From Panulirus ornatus (Eukaryota; Arthropoda; Malacostraca; Decapoda; Palinuridae): a stretch of 64,000 bases of DNA. Position 1 is the first letter of the stretch. Each line of letters begins with the position of its first letter. The notes under the pieces are model-generated. The model was given only the letters and a program-made list of their open reading frames with translations. It did no database searches and was not told the DNA's origin. Position numbers and translations under genes: made by a program. Below, in pieces: positions 34,563-45,070 of the stretch. The stretch lies in contig NC_092240.1 of NCBI RefSeq assembly GCF_036320965.1, positions 15,868,501 through 15,932,500 on the forward strand, written 5' to 3'.

Positions 34563-35572
34563 ACTGAGTACGACCCTTGAGCATGACGGTACGACCCTTG
34601 AGCAAGACTGTATGACCTTTGAATACGACGGTACGTCCCTTGAGCACGACGGTACGACCATTGAGCAAGACTGTATGACCTTTGAATACGACGGTACGTC
34701 CCTTGAGCACGACGGTACGACCCTTGAGCAAGACTGTATGACCTTTGAATACGACGGTACGTCCCTTGAGCACGACGGTACGACCCTTGAGCAAGACTGT
34801 ATGACCTTTGAATACGACGGTACGTCCCTTGAGCACGACGGTACGACCCTTGAGCAAGACTGTATGACCTTTGAATACGACAGGTACGTCCCTTGAGCAC
34901 GACGGTACGACCCTTGAGCAAGACTGTATGACCTTTGAATACGACGGTACGTCCCTTGAGCACGACGGTACGACCCTTGAGCAAGACTGTATGACCTTTG
35001 AATACGACGGTACGTCCCTTGAGCACGACGGTACGTCCCTTGAGCAAGACTGTATGACCTTTGAATACGACGATACGTCCCTTGAGCACGACGGTACGAC
35101 CCTTGAGCAAGACTGTATGACCTTTGAATACGACTGTACGTCCCTTGAGCACGACGGTACGACCCTTGAGCAAGACTGTATGACTTTTGAATACGACGGT
35201 ACGTCCCTTGAGCACGACGGTACGACCCTTGAGCAAGACTGTATGACCTTCGAATACAACGGTACGGCCTTTGAGCACGACGGTACGACCCTTGAGCAAG
35301 ACTGTATGACCTTCGAATACGACGGTACGGCCTTTGAGCACGACGGTACGACCCTTGAGCAAGACTGTATGACCTTCGAATACGACGGTACGGCCTTTGA
35401 GCACGACTCTTGAACAAGATTATATGACCCTTGAGCATGATGGTGCGATAGTTAAGCACTGCGTTACAACCCTTGATCAAGGCTGTATGACCCTTAGATA
35501 TAATGTTACGACCCTTGAGCACTACGGTACGACCCTTGGGTATGATGGCGTGATCTTTGACACGACCCCTAA
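34563..35572. repeat. 21-bp monomer array organised as 63-bp higher-order repeat
   Basis: Three related 21-bp monomers (CTTGAGCACGACGGTACGAC C, CTTGAGCAAGACTGTATGAC C, TTTGAATACGACGGTACGTC C) form a 63-bp unit repeated about 14 times, with monomeric and more diverged units at the right end (from about 35400). Since 63 and 21 are multiples of three and no stop occurs in most frames, open frames up to 342 codons appear on both strands; I do not treat them as genes. Confidence 0.95.
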
Positions 35573-36087
35573 GGGTCAGGTGAGAAGGCCGGAGCCATCA
35601 TAGCAGAATGGCTTACCGTCGAACTCAACGGGGTCTTCCCCTCGTGCTCAGTGTGTCGTATGCTCGTCCTTGAAGGGGAATAAACGTACGATAAAACTGA
35701 CTGGGTCGGTCGCTGAAGGTTCGTCTTGATATGTAAATGTTGGTAATTATGTATGCACGGCCCCTGATGAGGATGGACATGTTTATGGGGAAGTGTGTAT
35801 TAATATTAGCCTTGCTGTGCCGGACCCTTATCAACAAGTCATTGTTCAGCCGTGATGTACGGTGTTTTGCAAGCATGTTGACGTGCTTGTGGTGGCGGAC
35901 ATATCCCCCCCTCTCCTCTCACCCTCTCCTCTCCTCTCCCCTCTATTCCTTGGAAGTCATCCTCTTTCTCGTTACGGTTTGTGACCTCTGACCTCAAGAG
36001 CTCTGTGGGGGATAGGGGGTGGTGGGGTTTAGGTCTGTGACACTCCCGTATTTGTCTCCAACACATTGACTATGAATTGGCTCTGCA
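35573..36087. other. Low-copy sequence with a polypyrimidine tract
   Basis: 35906-35948 is an almost pure C/T mirror-like tract (CCCTCTCCTCTC type). Nothing coding. Confidence 0.5.
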
Positions 36088-36500
36088 GGAGGGCGTCAGG
36101 AGAAGCCACCAGTACCCCGGTTTATCAAGATGGTCCTTACATTGGTTCAAAGGGGAAGACCAAGTTACAGATGGAAGGATGGAGTGGAGTTTTTTTGGAA
36201 TGCTTGGGGGGCCTGATTAACATGCAGGAGGGTGAAAGGCATACATAGGATAGAGTGGATTGGAACGAGATATACACGGGATGACGTGTTGTCATTGGCC
36301 TGAACCTGGTCATATGAAGCAGCCGGGGGAAACCATGGGAACGTCTGTGGGGCCTAGATTTGTAAAGGGAGCTATGGTTTTGGTGCGTTACACATGACAG
36401 CTAGAGAATGGATGTAGTAGAACGAGGCAATCCATAGTCTGTTCCTGGCGCTACTTCGCTAACGCGGGAAACGCTGAACAAGTATGAAAAATAAAAGGAT
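36088..36500 (+). mobile_element. Degenerate RTE LINE 3' end
   Basis: Matches the RTE C-terminal coding end (GATGGAGTGGA, then AACATGCAGGAGGGTGAAAG, then TGGATTGGAACGA) followed by the long-form 3' UTR start and the hairpin GCGCTACTTCGCTAACGCGG and an A-rich tail with a short (TA)n. Many substitutions; an old insertion. Confidence 0.75.
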
Positions 36501-36516
36501 ATATATATATATATAT

Positions 36517-36675
36517 AATCGGAGGAAGGGGGAGGGGCTGGAAATTCTCTCCTTCAGTATTACTTGCCAAAATAAAGAACAGAGGAAGGAACCATCCGAG
36601 TATATTTATCCTGTAATTTACAGTCGTCTGTTCCAGCCACTACCTCGCTAAGGCGGGAAACAGCGAACATCTTTT
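36517..36675 (+). mobile_element. ~230-bp RTE-derived element, copy 5, 5' truncated
   Basis: Starts within the GGGGAGGGGCTGGAAATTC block, keeps AAAGAACAGAGGAA and ends in CTACCTCGCTAAGGCGGGAA plus ACAGCGAACAT. Diverged; lies directly after the short (TA)n of the RTE scrap. Confidence 0.7.
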
Positions 36676-37309
36676 CATAGAATGAATATACAGAGGATGT
36701 TGCGAGATGTCATCTGCTATCATCGCGGTCACTACCTGGATGATGCTCAGGAAAGAGGAAAAAAAAAAAGAGGAAAATCATAGATTTGTTTCAGATGTGT
36801 CTCCATGCGAACAAATACCTTCTACGGACAGCTTCCGTGATTCACAGATGCACTGACACGTACAGTCCTTGATGCTACACAGAGGTGTCCTTGTATCCTC
36901 AATATGCCATACACCTATTGACAGATGAAGAAGGTTAGGATCAAGGTAGCAACACTGGAGGGCAGTTGATGATCCCGGTGGCAGGTAACATATATGCAGT
37001 TTATCTTGAACTTATTCCTAGCACTATTGGTCGTCTCGTCTTGGAGTAATGGTGCAGAATTACTATGCTGGCAGACCCACAAATACCAGTTCGGCTGAAA
37101 TATATTATTGAGTTGTCTGACAAGTGCATTATAGTGTGTAGTGGTTTTTTTTTTTTCCCCCTAGCTGGAGGTCTTACATAGCAAGGTATTATGTAATGGT
37201 CGCTATGTTACGTTGACTTTATTAATGTGTTTGTGTCTGTTTGTATCCTAGGATGGTGAAGGGATCTGAGCTCTGGAGTTTCTTTTCGTTTGGGACTAAA
37301 GTGATTGTT
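36676..37309. other. Low-copy sequence
   Basis: Nothing recognised. Confidence 0.4.
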
Positions 37310-37850
37310 GAGGTTGATCGTCCGTAGGATGGGACTGAGCGGGGTTAATCCTCCGTAGGATGGGACTGAGCGGGGTTAATCCTCCGTAGGATGGGACTGA
37401 GCGGGGTTAATCCTCCGTAGGGTGGAACTGAGCGGGGTTAATCCTCCGTAGGATGGGACTGAGCGGGGTTAATCCTCCGTAGGATGGGACTGAGCGGGGT
37501 TAATCCTACGTAGGGTGGAACTGAGCGGGTTTAATCCTCCGTAAGTTGGGACTGAGCGGGTTTAATCCTCTGTAGGATGGGACTGAGCGAGCTTAATCCT
37601 CCGTAGGATGGGATTGAGCGGGGTTAATCCTCCGTAGGATAGGACTGAGCGGAATTAATCATCCGTAGGATGTTTGGTTGGGTTAATCCTCCAAGTGATT
37701 AACTCGGCATGGCTGATCCACCGTAAGATGGGACACGGCGAGGTTAATCATCCGTAGGATCAGTAGGGTTGATCCTTTGTAGGATGAGACTCAGCCCCTT
37801 AGGATGAGACTCTGTTGGTTTAATCCTCCTTATGATGGGGCTCAATGGGG
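37310..37850. repeat. 31-bp minisatellite
   Basis: Unit GGTTAATCCTCCGTAGGATG plus GGACTGAGCGG; perfect 31-base spacing at 37343 and 37374. About 10 good units followed by shortened, diverged ones. Confidence 0.93.
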
Positions 37851-38164
37851 TTACGTATGCAGTTATGGCATTAGAAAGTTGGCAGAGGCGGCCGTAGCCC
37901 GGGCCACGCCCTCCTAGCCAGCCTTGTCCCTCCCTGCACAACACACGTTCCCTCCAGAAGCAGCAGGTGCAGTTTCCCTGCCAATGCCGTTCTCTCTGGT
38001 GTTCCTTCCCCCCAGCAGTACCCCTTAGGATCTCGGGGACAGTCCCCCCCGGACCATGGTGTCCCCCGTGGGCGATCTGACCCACAAGGAGCGGCAGGAG
38101 CAGGTCATCTTGAGCAGGTGGATAAGGAAAACTTGTGTTGCTGGCTGATTCAGTGTTGCAGGCA
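37851..38164. other. GC-rich low-copy sequence
   Basis: Overlapping short frames without domains. Confidence 0.35.
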
Positions 38165-38325
38165 GGCAGAGATGTAGGCAGGTAGACACGTTGGTAGGAA
38201 GGTAAGTAGGTAGGTGTGTAGGTAGGTAAGCACGTAGAGAGGTAGGTAGGTGAACAAGTAGGTAGGTAGGTAGGTAAGCAAGTAGATGGGTAGATAGGTA
38301 AAGAAGTAAGTAGGTAAGCTGGTAG
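38165..38325. repeat. Imperfect (GTAG)n tetranucleotide tract
   Basis: GTAGGTAG with frequent AAGCA and AGATG interruptions, followed by a 19-base T run. Confidence 0.9.
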
Positions 38326-38394
38326 GGAGATAAGTAGACAGCTTTTTTTTTTTTTTTTTTGAATTTCACGTTCTTATTTTTTCAGTTATACTCA

Positions 38395-38490
38395 CAGATG
38401 GTTATTTCAGTGATAGCGTGAGTGACAGGCACGTACGCTCGGGGTAGGTAGGTGGAGGCAAGTATAGAGCGTACAGTGCGTATAATACAT
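38395..38490. repeat. Dispersed repeat S, copy 1
   Basis: GTGATAGC....TGAC.G.ACGT, GGGTAGG.(A)GG.GGA(G)G and AGCGTACAGTG occur in the same order at 41298-41362. Class unknown. Confidence 0.45.
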
Positions 38491-39177
38491 GGACATAGCA
38501 GTGTAACAGGTGGGGGTCTTATAGGCCTCGAGGACCCACACGGTCCTGAGGCCGGCAGAATAGGAGGTACGTAGATACACAGACCACACAGACCAGAGGT
38601 CCAAGCGAGATGGTCTGACCTTAACGCTAAAAAGTATAAGCCTCCTTGAAAGCAGTAGAGGAAAAGGATAGCAAAGCAAAGGCTCTCTCCACTCTCTCTT
38701 GCGCACGCCGGACGGAAAACAGGTAGAAGAAATACCTTGCAGGATTAATAAGCTTGAAGGAAATTCTTTTAGGAAAGTCATTAGGTAGAATGAACTTGAA
38801 TGTGTCATGCATCCCTTCACTTTTTGATATTAATGGCATTCATGTGATGGAAAGCATGGTGACCTTAGTCACTTCAGGATATAAGGATTCTATTGGGCAC
38901 AAGGACAGCCATTTTAATGCCGAGTAAAATCACATGACGTGAGGTATACAGCGTGCCACTTAGTGTATGAGGAACCACATTGGACGTACGATGCACAGTA
39001 TATGAAGTTCATAAATTTGGCAGCTACAGTCTGTAAGTAAGCAGATCGCGTGTACAGTATAGTGCAGTGCAAGCAGGCGGGGAGCAGATGAATTAAAACA
39101 TGACTTCATGCTGGTCTTGAGCACCTCTGCTAACACATTAAATATCCTGTGGAGGAAAAGTCTGATGTTCACTGGCA
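38491..39177. other. Low-copy sequence
   Basis: Open frames near 38407-38839 (minus) carry no recognisable domain. Confidence 0.35.
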
Positions 39178-40371
39178 TAATCCTCGAGAGTTTGAAAGTG
39201 ACTCACATCGCCCCACTCCATAAACATAGAAGCAAAACATTCCCATTAAACTATGACGCGACATCGCTGACGTCACACTGTTAAAATCCTCGAGGAAAAG
39301 TGACTGAATTTATGGAACTGAACAATTTACATAAAGCAGGACAACTTGCTTTCAGGGCGGGAACAGTTGCTTGACCACTATGACTTAAGATTATTGAAGC
39401 CCCTGAGAAGAAAGAAAATGTTGATGTGATTTATAAAGACTAAAAATACTTAATGAAAGTGGCTTGACCATGGTGGCATAGTACATAAAATGCCTCAAGA
39501 TGGCAATGACAGGAGAAAAAAATTGGACACATAAACAAAATTTTCAGACATATCACAGCTCTTGGTTGTTAGCCATGCCATTTCCAGCGTCTCTATATCG
39601 TTAAAAGAACGTAAAAAGCTCACTTCTTTGAGGAATCGTACATACACAACTGCTCTTTTCCATCAACTAATATCTGACATTAATACAACCGCGAACTCGA
39701 TGCACAGTATCATGTCATCCTTTACAGATGATACATGAATTTGTAGGAAAATCACGTTATTAGTGATAAATGTAGAGTTCTACTCGGCCACCGAGAATAT
39801 CGTGTTTTTTTATGAGGATAGATTTCGACTCCAGTACGAGGAAAATGAAAAAATAAAGAAAATACTGTGTCTGACGGACACAGACACTGTCATAAACCAA
39901 CTGAATAATGTGAAAAACCTCGGGAGTATTAATGTCATAAGCTTCCAATCTTTAGCTAACACAACAAAAACTACAGTTACTTCCACCAGGAGAATGGTGG
40001 GATGGATCCTGAGGACCTTCAAGAAAAGAGAAGATAAAGCAGAGATGAAACTTGTCACAGCGCTAATTTTCTCACGAATAGAATATTACTGTGTTCTAGC
40101 ACCACATTACAAGTCGGGCGACACTGTAAAATTAAGAGTGTTCAGAGGTTGTTTTACAGCCCATATGAAAGTGGTATTGAATTGACGGCAACAGCTGAAA
40201 TCGCTGAGTCTCTGTAGTCTTTGGAGCTTAGATGGGAAAAGTATGTCTTCATCTAGACCTGGTAAATCTTCGTAGGCTTGGCCCCCAGCATACACTCAGT
40301 TTCCCTACCATTGGCGCGACAGACATGGAAAACGGTAAAGTACTTCCTTTGAAACCTGAAGGTGCGATTTG

Positions 40372-40452
<81 letters not shown>

Positions 40453-40740
40453 TAAACATCCAAAGCGCGAGAGTTTCCAACACCTTGTCTGCGATCATCA
40501 GAAACACCACGGGATGCACAGTGAAGTTTAAGGGGACCTTGGCCAAATACCTACATGATGCACCAGACCAGTCAGGCTGTGGGGGGCTACGTGGGCCTGC
40601 GGGCTGTGGCTTCTAACAGCGTGGGTCAGGACCAGCGACATAACCTAGCGGCCCAGACCCAGCTATGGCTGTGGGGTGGGAGTAGAAGACCCCCCGAACG
40701 CTATAACACCAGATGTACGTCAGGTATTTACGTAGGTAGA
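39178..40740 (+). pseudogene. CR1/L2-like LINE ORF2, RT to C-terminus, decayed, with (GA)n inside
   Basis: Broken plus-strand frames in the order expected of a CR1/L2/Jockey-group polymerase. Near 39200 is SHRPTP (as at 16260). Near 39350 is a Gln/Phe-rich QxxFRxGxSCL-like RT segment. The longest open piece, 39763-40185, reads NVKNLGSINVISFQ, VGWILRTFKKRED, FSRIEYYCVLAPHYKSGDTV and FTAHMKVVL, matching the post-RT 'lG...s...f..Hi...vk.an...G.i.RtF..r.......l...lv...leY...vW.P' region. Then TDMENGKVLPLKPEG (compare RIGTTKMEDWKMLPL at 17190). After (GA)n the C-terminal IIRNTTGCTVKFKG, KYLHDAPDQ and CGGLRGPAGCG follow. Stops and shifts show it is dead. Confidence 0.7.
40375..40449. repeat. (GA)n microsatellite inside the LINE
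   Basis: Perfect run of about 75 bases expanded inside the coding part of the LINE remnant, between the PEGAICG and IIRNTTGC segments. Confidence 0.95.
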
Positions 40741-41004
40741 CTGTCAAGAGCGTCAGTTTGAGGCCCAACCTCCCGGCAACATCTGCTATACCACCTGTCG
40801 CCTTGTTTTTAGTGGCAGATGATAGACAGAGTGGTTAGGTAAGTTGGGGCAAGAAAAACTTTCGCAACTCCCTTGGACCCCCCCCCCCCCCTCCCCACAA
40901 GGACTTCTAAAGTGGAATAACTAGGGGGGGCAGGTGCATGGCCCTGGGGTATGATTGCCAACGCTCCCACCTTCCTACTTACACTGTAAGAAATGCCCTG
41001 TATC

Positions 41005-41180
41005 GACCCGTCGTGCCTAAGGGTTGTCCCTTCGTGTTTAAAGAATCGTATCATACTTTCGTGGTTAAAGGGTCGTACGTTTGTGGTTAAGGATCATATC
41101 TTCGTGCTTAAGAGTCGTACCTCCGTGGATAAAGACCATGTCTTAGTGGTTAAGTGTCGTACCCTCGTGGTCAAAGGTGG
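41005..41180. repeat. Diverged block of the 21-bp motif
   Basis: About eight units of (T/C)TTCGTG(T/G)TTAAAG(A/G)(A/G)TCGTA spacing 20-22 bases, related to the reverse complement of the monomer at 34563-35572 (GGGTCGTAC..TCGTGCT). Confidence 0.65.
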
Positions 41181-41297
41181 CACGAGATGTTGACGTTGCA
41201 TGAAGTGGAGTAGAGACATTTATGTACCATATCAATACAATGAGCCAATCTTAATCTGAAATCCGTATTTGTCCAGATATACGTAGACGAGGCTTTT

Positions 41298-41362
41298 TCG
41301 GTGATAGCAAGGCTGACGGTACATGGCTCATGGGTAGGAGGAGGAAGGTACACAGCGTACAG
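41298..41362. repeat. Dispersed repeat S, copy 2
   Basis: See the matching words at 38395-38490. Surrounding 41181-41770 is otherwise unrecognised. Confidence 0.45.
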
Positions 41363-41774
41363 TGGCTTCAGTACATCGATAAAGGAGGGTAAGAGATGGG
41401 GCCAGTGACTCTAACAAGGAATGGAAAGTTGTACGTAATTCAACGAGGTGTCTGTAGTTATGATGGAGAAAGAGATGCAGCATGTTACCGGTCTTGAAGG
41501 ACTAGGTCATAAAATGAATACTGGTTTTCCAGGTGAAAGCTGCAAACAATCGATTTCATCTTATAGTTTCTGGGGAAATACAAGGAAACGAAAATTAGGG
41601 TCTTTCGTATGACGGTATCTATCGAACGAGAGAGGAAAAAAAGTAAAGTTTGGCAACTACGCTCATCCTGGGAATGCGATACATTTTATGTTAGGCCCAG
41701 GACGGTGTTTAGCGAGGGTGGGGAGGAGGAGGAGGGAAGGGAAGTCCTGCAGGATGAGACTTCATTGGGTTAGA

Positions 41775-41850
41775 GTCGGTAGGATATGGGTTTGGGTAGG
41801 TTACAGTGGCGTGGTGAAGATAGAGATAGATACAGTTGAACATACAGGTA
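41775..41850. repeat. Outlying unit of the 43-bp minisatellite
   Basis: GGGTAGGTTACAGTGGCGTG GTGAAGATA equals the main array's unit at 43126-43360, about 1 kb upstream of it; a LINE scrap lies between. Confidence 0.7.
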
Positions 41851-41867
41851 GTTGACTGAAGCTAGAC

Positions 41868-42170
41868 CACGCACTACTAGGCAAGCTGCTGCGTCACATG
41901 ATTTCTGTGTGGCCGTTGGCAACTCAGGGGTGGGCCGTTTTGATAACTGTTTCTTTGCCTCCACCTGGAAGGTTTGGAACTCTCATTCCGCCTCATGTCT
42001 ATCCCAGTAACTGTGACCTGGCACATTTTAAAAGACAGGTTTTTCACTTCCTCCAAAATTCGTAAATATTTTTCCTCGTCTCTCATTTTCCTTTTCATTA
42101 ACCTCTCTATATTTCAATTAAGTCCCGGCCTTGAAGTGGACTTTTGTCCGTGGCTGATGTCTCCAACGAA
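41868..42170 (+). pseudogene. CR1/Jockey-group LINE, ORF2 C-terminus and 3' UTR, copy 2
   Basis: Homologous to 7560-7868 over the whole length. Reads TRQAAASHDFCVAVGN, GRFDNCFFASTWKVWNS, then after a one-base frame change IPPHVYPSNCDLAHFKRQVF and a stop near 42063. The 3' UTR (TCCGTGGCTGATGTCTCCAA CG) ends near 42167. Confidence 0.75.
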
Positions 42171-42804
42171 AACAAAAGAAAGTAGAACGTAGATGATGGT
42201 GCGGGAAAGTGGTAACGATACAGACTTTCAATCCCATTCACTTTCTTACCGCCAATATGACTTCGCGCCGGATAAAGTCTCTCGCAGGTCTCACCTCAGT
42301 TCCCTCCTCCCTGAGGGACTTTGGCGAATCCGTTGTCATGACTGTTCATATCTCCAAAGCATTTGACGCTGTATTATGTCTTTGCTCTTCAGTTAGTCTG
42401 AACTTCCTTATCGTCCGGTGTGAGGTTGCTCGCCTCTCTGTTCTACAGGTATCCGGCCACTGCTTACGTCTGCATGTGTTCGTACCATTGATACCTGGCC
42501 CCATGAGTCATAACTGGGTGCTGCCTCCCTTATTTTCTGCGTGGATGAAGATCAGCCACACGAGGATTGGCCGTTATGTTAATTCCTTCCTTCAAAGAGC
42601 GAAGCTACGAAATTCTCTCTTCCTTATCTTTCTCTCCTAAAACTCTCCATCTTTGAGAGTCTGGTCTACAAACATCTGTAGACCTCTATATTTAATTTCT
42701 ACCGTTTTCTTTTCCTCAAAATCTTTATTTTTTTCTCTTTCTCCAGCTGAGATGGCCGCGATTAGAGCTTGTTTTTGCTCGTGCCATGTTGGCTACTGTG
42801 AGCA
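42171..42804. other. Low-copy sequence
   Basis: The 143-codon frame 42209-42640 has no recognisable domain; unassigned. Confidence 0.35.
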
Positions 42805-43362
42805 TTTAACTGGTGGTGTATGTGGTGGTGAGGATACAAGTTTGGTGTGTGTAGGTTGCAGTGGCTTGGGTTTTGGTGAAGATAGAAAAGTTTAGGTTGG
42901 ATACAGTGGTGTGGATGGTCGTGAAGATAGTGGTGTGAGTAGGGTACAGTGGTGTGGGTGGTGGTGAAGATACAGGTGTGGGTAGGTCATTGTGGTGTGG
43001 ATGGTGGTGAAGATGCAAGTGTTGTTGTGGGTAAGTTACAGTGGTGTGGGTGGTGGTGAAGTTACAGGTGTGGGTAGGTCATTGTGGTGTGGGTGATGGT
43101 GATGATACAGATGAGGGTGTGGGTAGGTTACAGTGGCGTGGGTGGTGGTGAAAGTACAGTTGTTGGTAGGTTACAGTCGCGTGGGTGATGGTTAAGGTAC
43201 AGGTGTTGGTAGGTTACAGTGGCGTGGGTGGTGGTGAAGGTACAGTTGTTGGTAGGTTACAGTGGCGTGGGTGGTGGTTAAGGTACAGTTGTTGTTAGGT
43301 TACAGTGGCGTGGGTGGTGGTGAAGGTACAGGTGTTGGTAGGTTACAGTGGCGTGGGTAAGA
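42805..43362. repeat. 43-bp minisatellite (variable unit at left)
   Basis: Unit GGTTACAGTGGCGTGGGTGG plus TGGTGAAGGTACAGTTGTTG GTA, starting at 43126, 43169 and 43212 with exact 43-base spacing; the left half (42805-43120) is more diverged and has longer units. Confidence 0.92.
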
Positions 43363-43582
43363 TGGCGGTGGTGGTGCCCCGGTCTGCGCCCCAGTCAGCC
43401 GTGTTGATCACGGTTCTTGGCAGCTTCACCCTACACGCCTCTAGCAATATCCCCCCACCCCACCACCCCCACATACACTACCCTCCCCCACTCCTTTCTT
43501 TTCACCTGGTCAGCCCCAACCTGCTCACTCCCCCTTCCCCTCCTCCTCCTCCTCCGCACCTGTTACCCTAGGTAGTTCGCAT
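43363..43582. other. C-rich low-copy sequence
   Basis: Includes CCTCCTCCTCCTCC at 43540-43553. Nothing coding. Confidence 0.4.
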
Positions 43583-43775
43583 ACCTCACCGTTATTAATC
43601 CCTGAACAACACCTGTTCCCGTTATTAATCCTTGAACACCAGTTCTCGTTAAAAATCCCGAGCACATGTTTCGCGAGGTTTTCAGCACCTATTCTTGTTG
43701 GGACCCTCGAAGCACCTGTTCTTAGCGAGGTCCCTCCAAACACCCGTTACCGCTAACAGCCCCCGCTGAACCTCC
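43583..43775. repeat. Degenerate ~35-bp minisatellite
   Basis: CACCTGTTC(C/T)(C/T)G(T/C)TA.(T/C)AA(T/C)CC.(T/G)GAA recurs about five times with drift. Confidence 0.6.
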
Positions 43776-44714
43776 CGCAATTCTCCCGCGAGCTTCCCTC
43801 CGACACTTGTTGTCCCTACAGGCTTTCTCTAGACCTTAGCACCTGTTGTGCCCGCAAACAGCTCCTACAATCTCCCACCAAGCAGCCTCTCGAACCCCAA
43901 CCCCTCCAGCCCTTTCACCCCCCTGCATCAAGCAGCTCCTCCTCCTAAATCAAGCAGCCCCTCCGTTTGCATTGTCCCCTCGAGCAGCTGCTGCACCTCA
44001 CCTTGCTGCCCCTCGGGCAGTCCTGCCTGCGGCTAGAGTTCCCATGGGCATCCTCCTACCTCCCGCACCCCCACACACAGACACCGCAAGCATTCTTCCA
44101 CGCTCATGTTATTAATCAGAAGCGCTCCGTGTGTGCCGGTAGCAACTGCTTATGTTGAACAGGTTGGAGACGTCTCATTGGCCCTGGCCACAGGCGGCCG
44201 TTGCTCACAAAGTATACAGTCAGTACTCGGTATGCTTTCTCTGCGCAAGGGAGGTTCGTTGAACAGACACCAATATTTTTTTTTTCTTCAAGACTCCTGC
44301 AGTCTGCCCTCCATTTGCCCTCCAGTACAATGGCTCAACCTTTGTCAAAGCAGGTCATACAGACCCAAGGGTTCCACTGTTGTCCTTAATGGGGGAACTG
44401 GAAACTGTCGTCACTTGAACAACAGCTGACACTTTACTGTTTCACCCTCAGGTCTTCGACCTTATTGTTTGGACCAGTGCCCGTGGTCGGTGCCATTTTT
44501 TTGTAAGACTATATAAGAAGAAGCCGTGTATGAACTAGCAGTGTTGGCGTAGTGGGTCACACGGGAACTCCGTTATCAAAGCCATTTCTCTTTAACTCCT
44601 GGACGGGCTGGGAAAGAAAGGTATGATTAGAAAAGTTGTTCAGTCAAGAACATAGGTTAGCGGGATTAGCCGGATAACGTCTGTGTGGGGTAGATGGACG
44701 TGAGAGTTCTGTGA
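43776..44714. other. C-rich then low-copy sequence
   Basis: 43850-44060 repeats CAAGCAGC and CCTCC words irregularly. No gene recognised. Confidence 0.4.
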
Positions 44715-45070
44715 AGTTCACAGTGGTCGGGGTAATGCTACAGCTCTGCCTCACAGTAACCTGGGTGATGCTGCAACCTTGCCTCACAGTGACCTGGGTG
44801 ATGCTGCAACCTTGCCTCACAGTAGCATGGGTGATACTGCAGCCCTGCCTCACAGTAGCTTGGGTGGTGCTGCAACCATGCCTCACAGTACCTTGGGTGA
44901 TGCTGTAACCTTGCCTCACAGTAGCTTGGGTGATGCTGCAACCTTGCCTCATAGTAGCTTGGGTGATGCTGCAACCTTGCCTCATAGTAGCCTAGGTGAA
45001 GCTGCAGATCCGCCTACAGTGGCCTAGTGATGCCTCTGCCCTGCCTCACAGTGGCCTGGATGTTTCTGGG
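44715..45070. repeat. 33-bp minisatellite
   Basis: About ten units of CAGTAGCTTGGGTGATGCTG plus CAACCTTGCCTCA, spacing 33 bases (44760 to 44793). The 11-codon period keeps several frames open on both strands. Confidence 0.93.

Noticed and set aside
34481..35522. 307- and 342-codon minus-strand frames and 112-180-codon plus-strand frames
   Set aside because: All come from the 21/63-bp tandem array, open in several frames on both strands at once.
33591..35572. CRISPR-like regular arrays
   Set aside because: Units are contiguous with no unique spacers, in a eukaryotic context; they are minisatellites.
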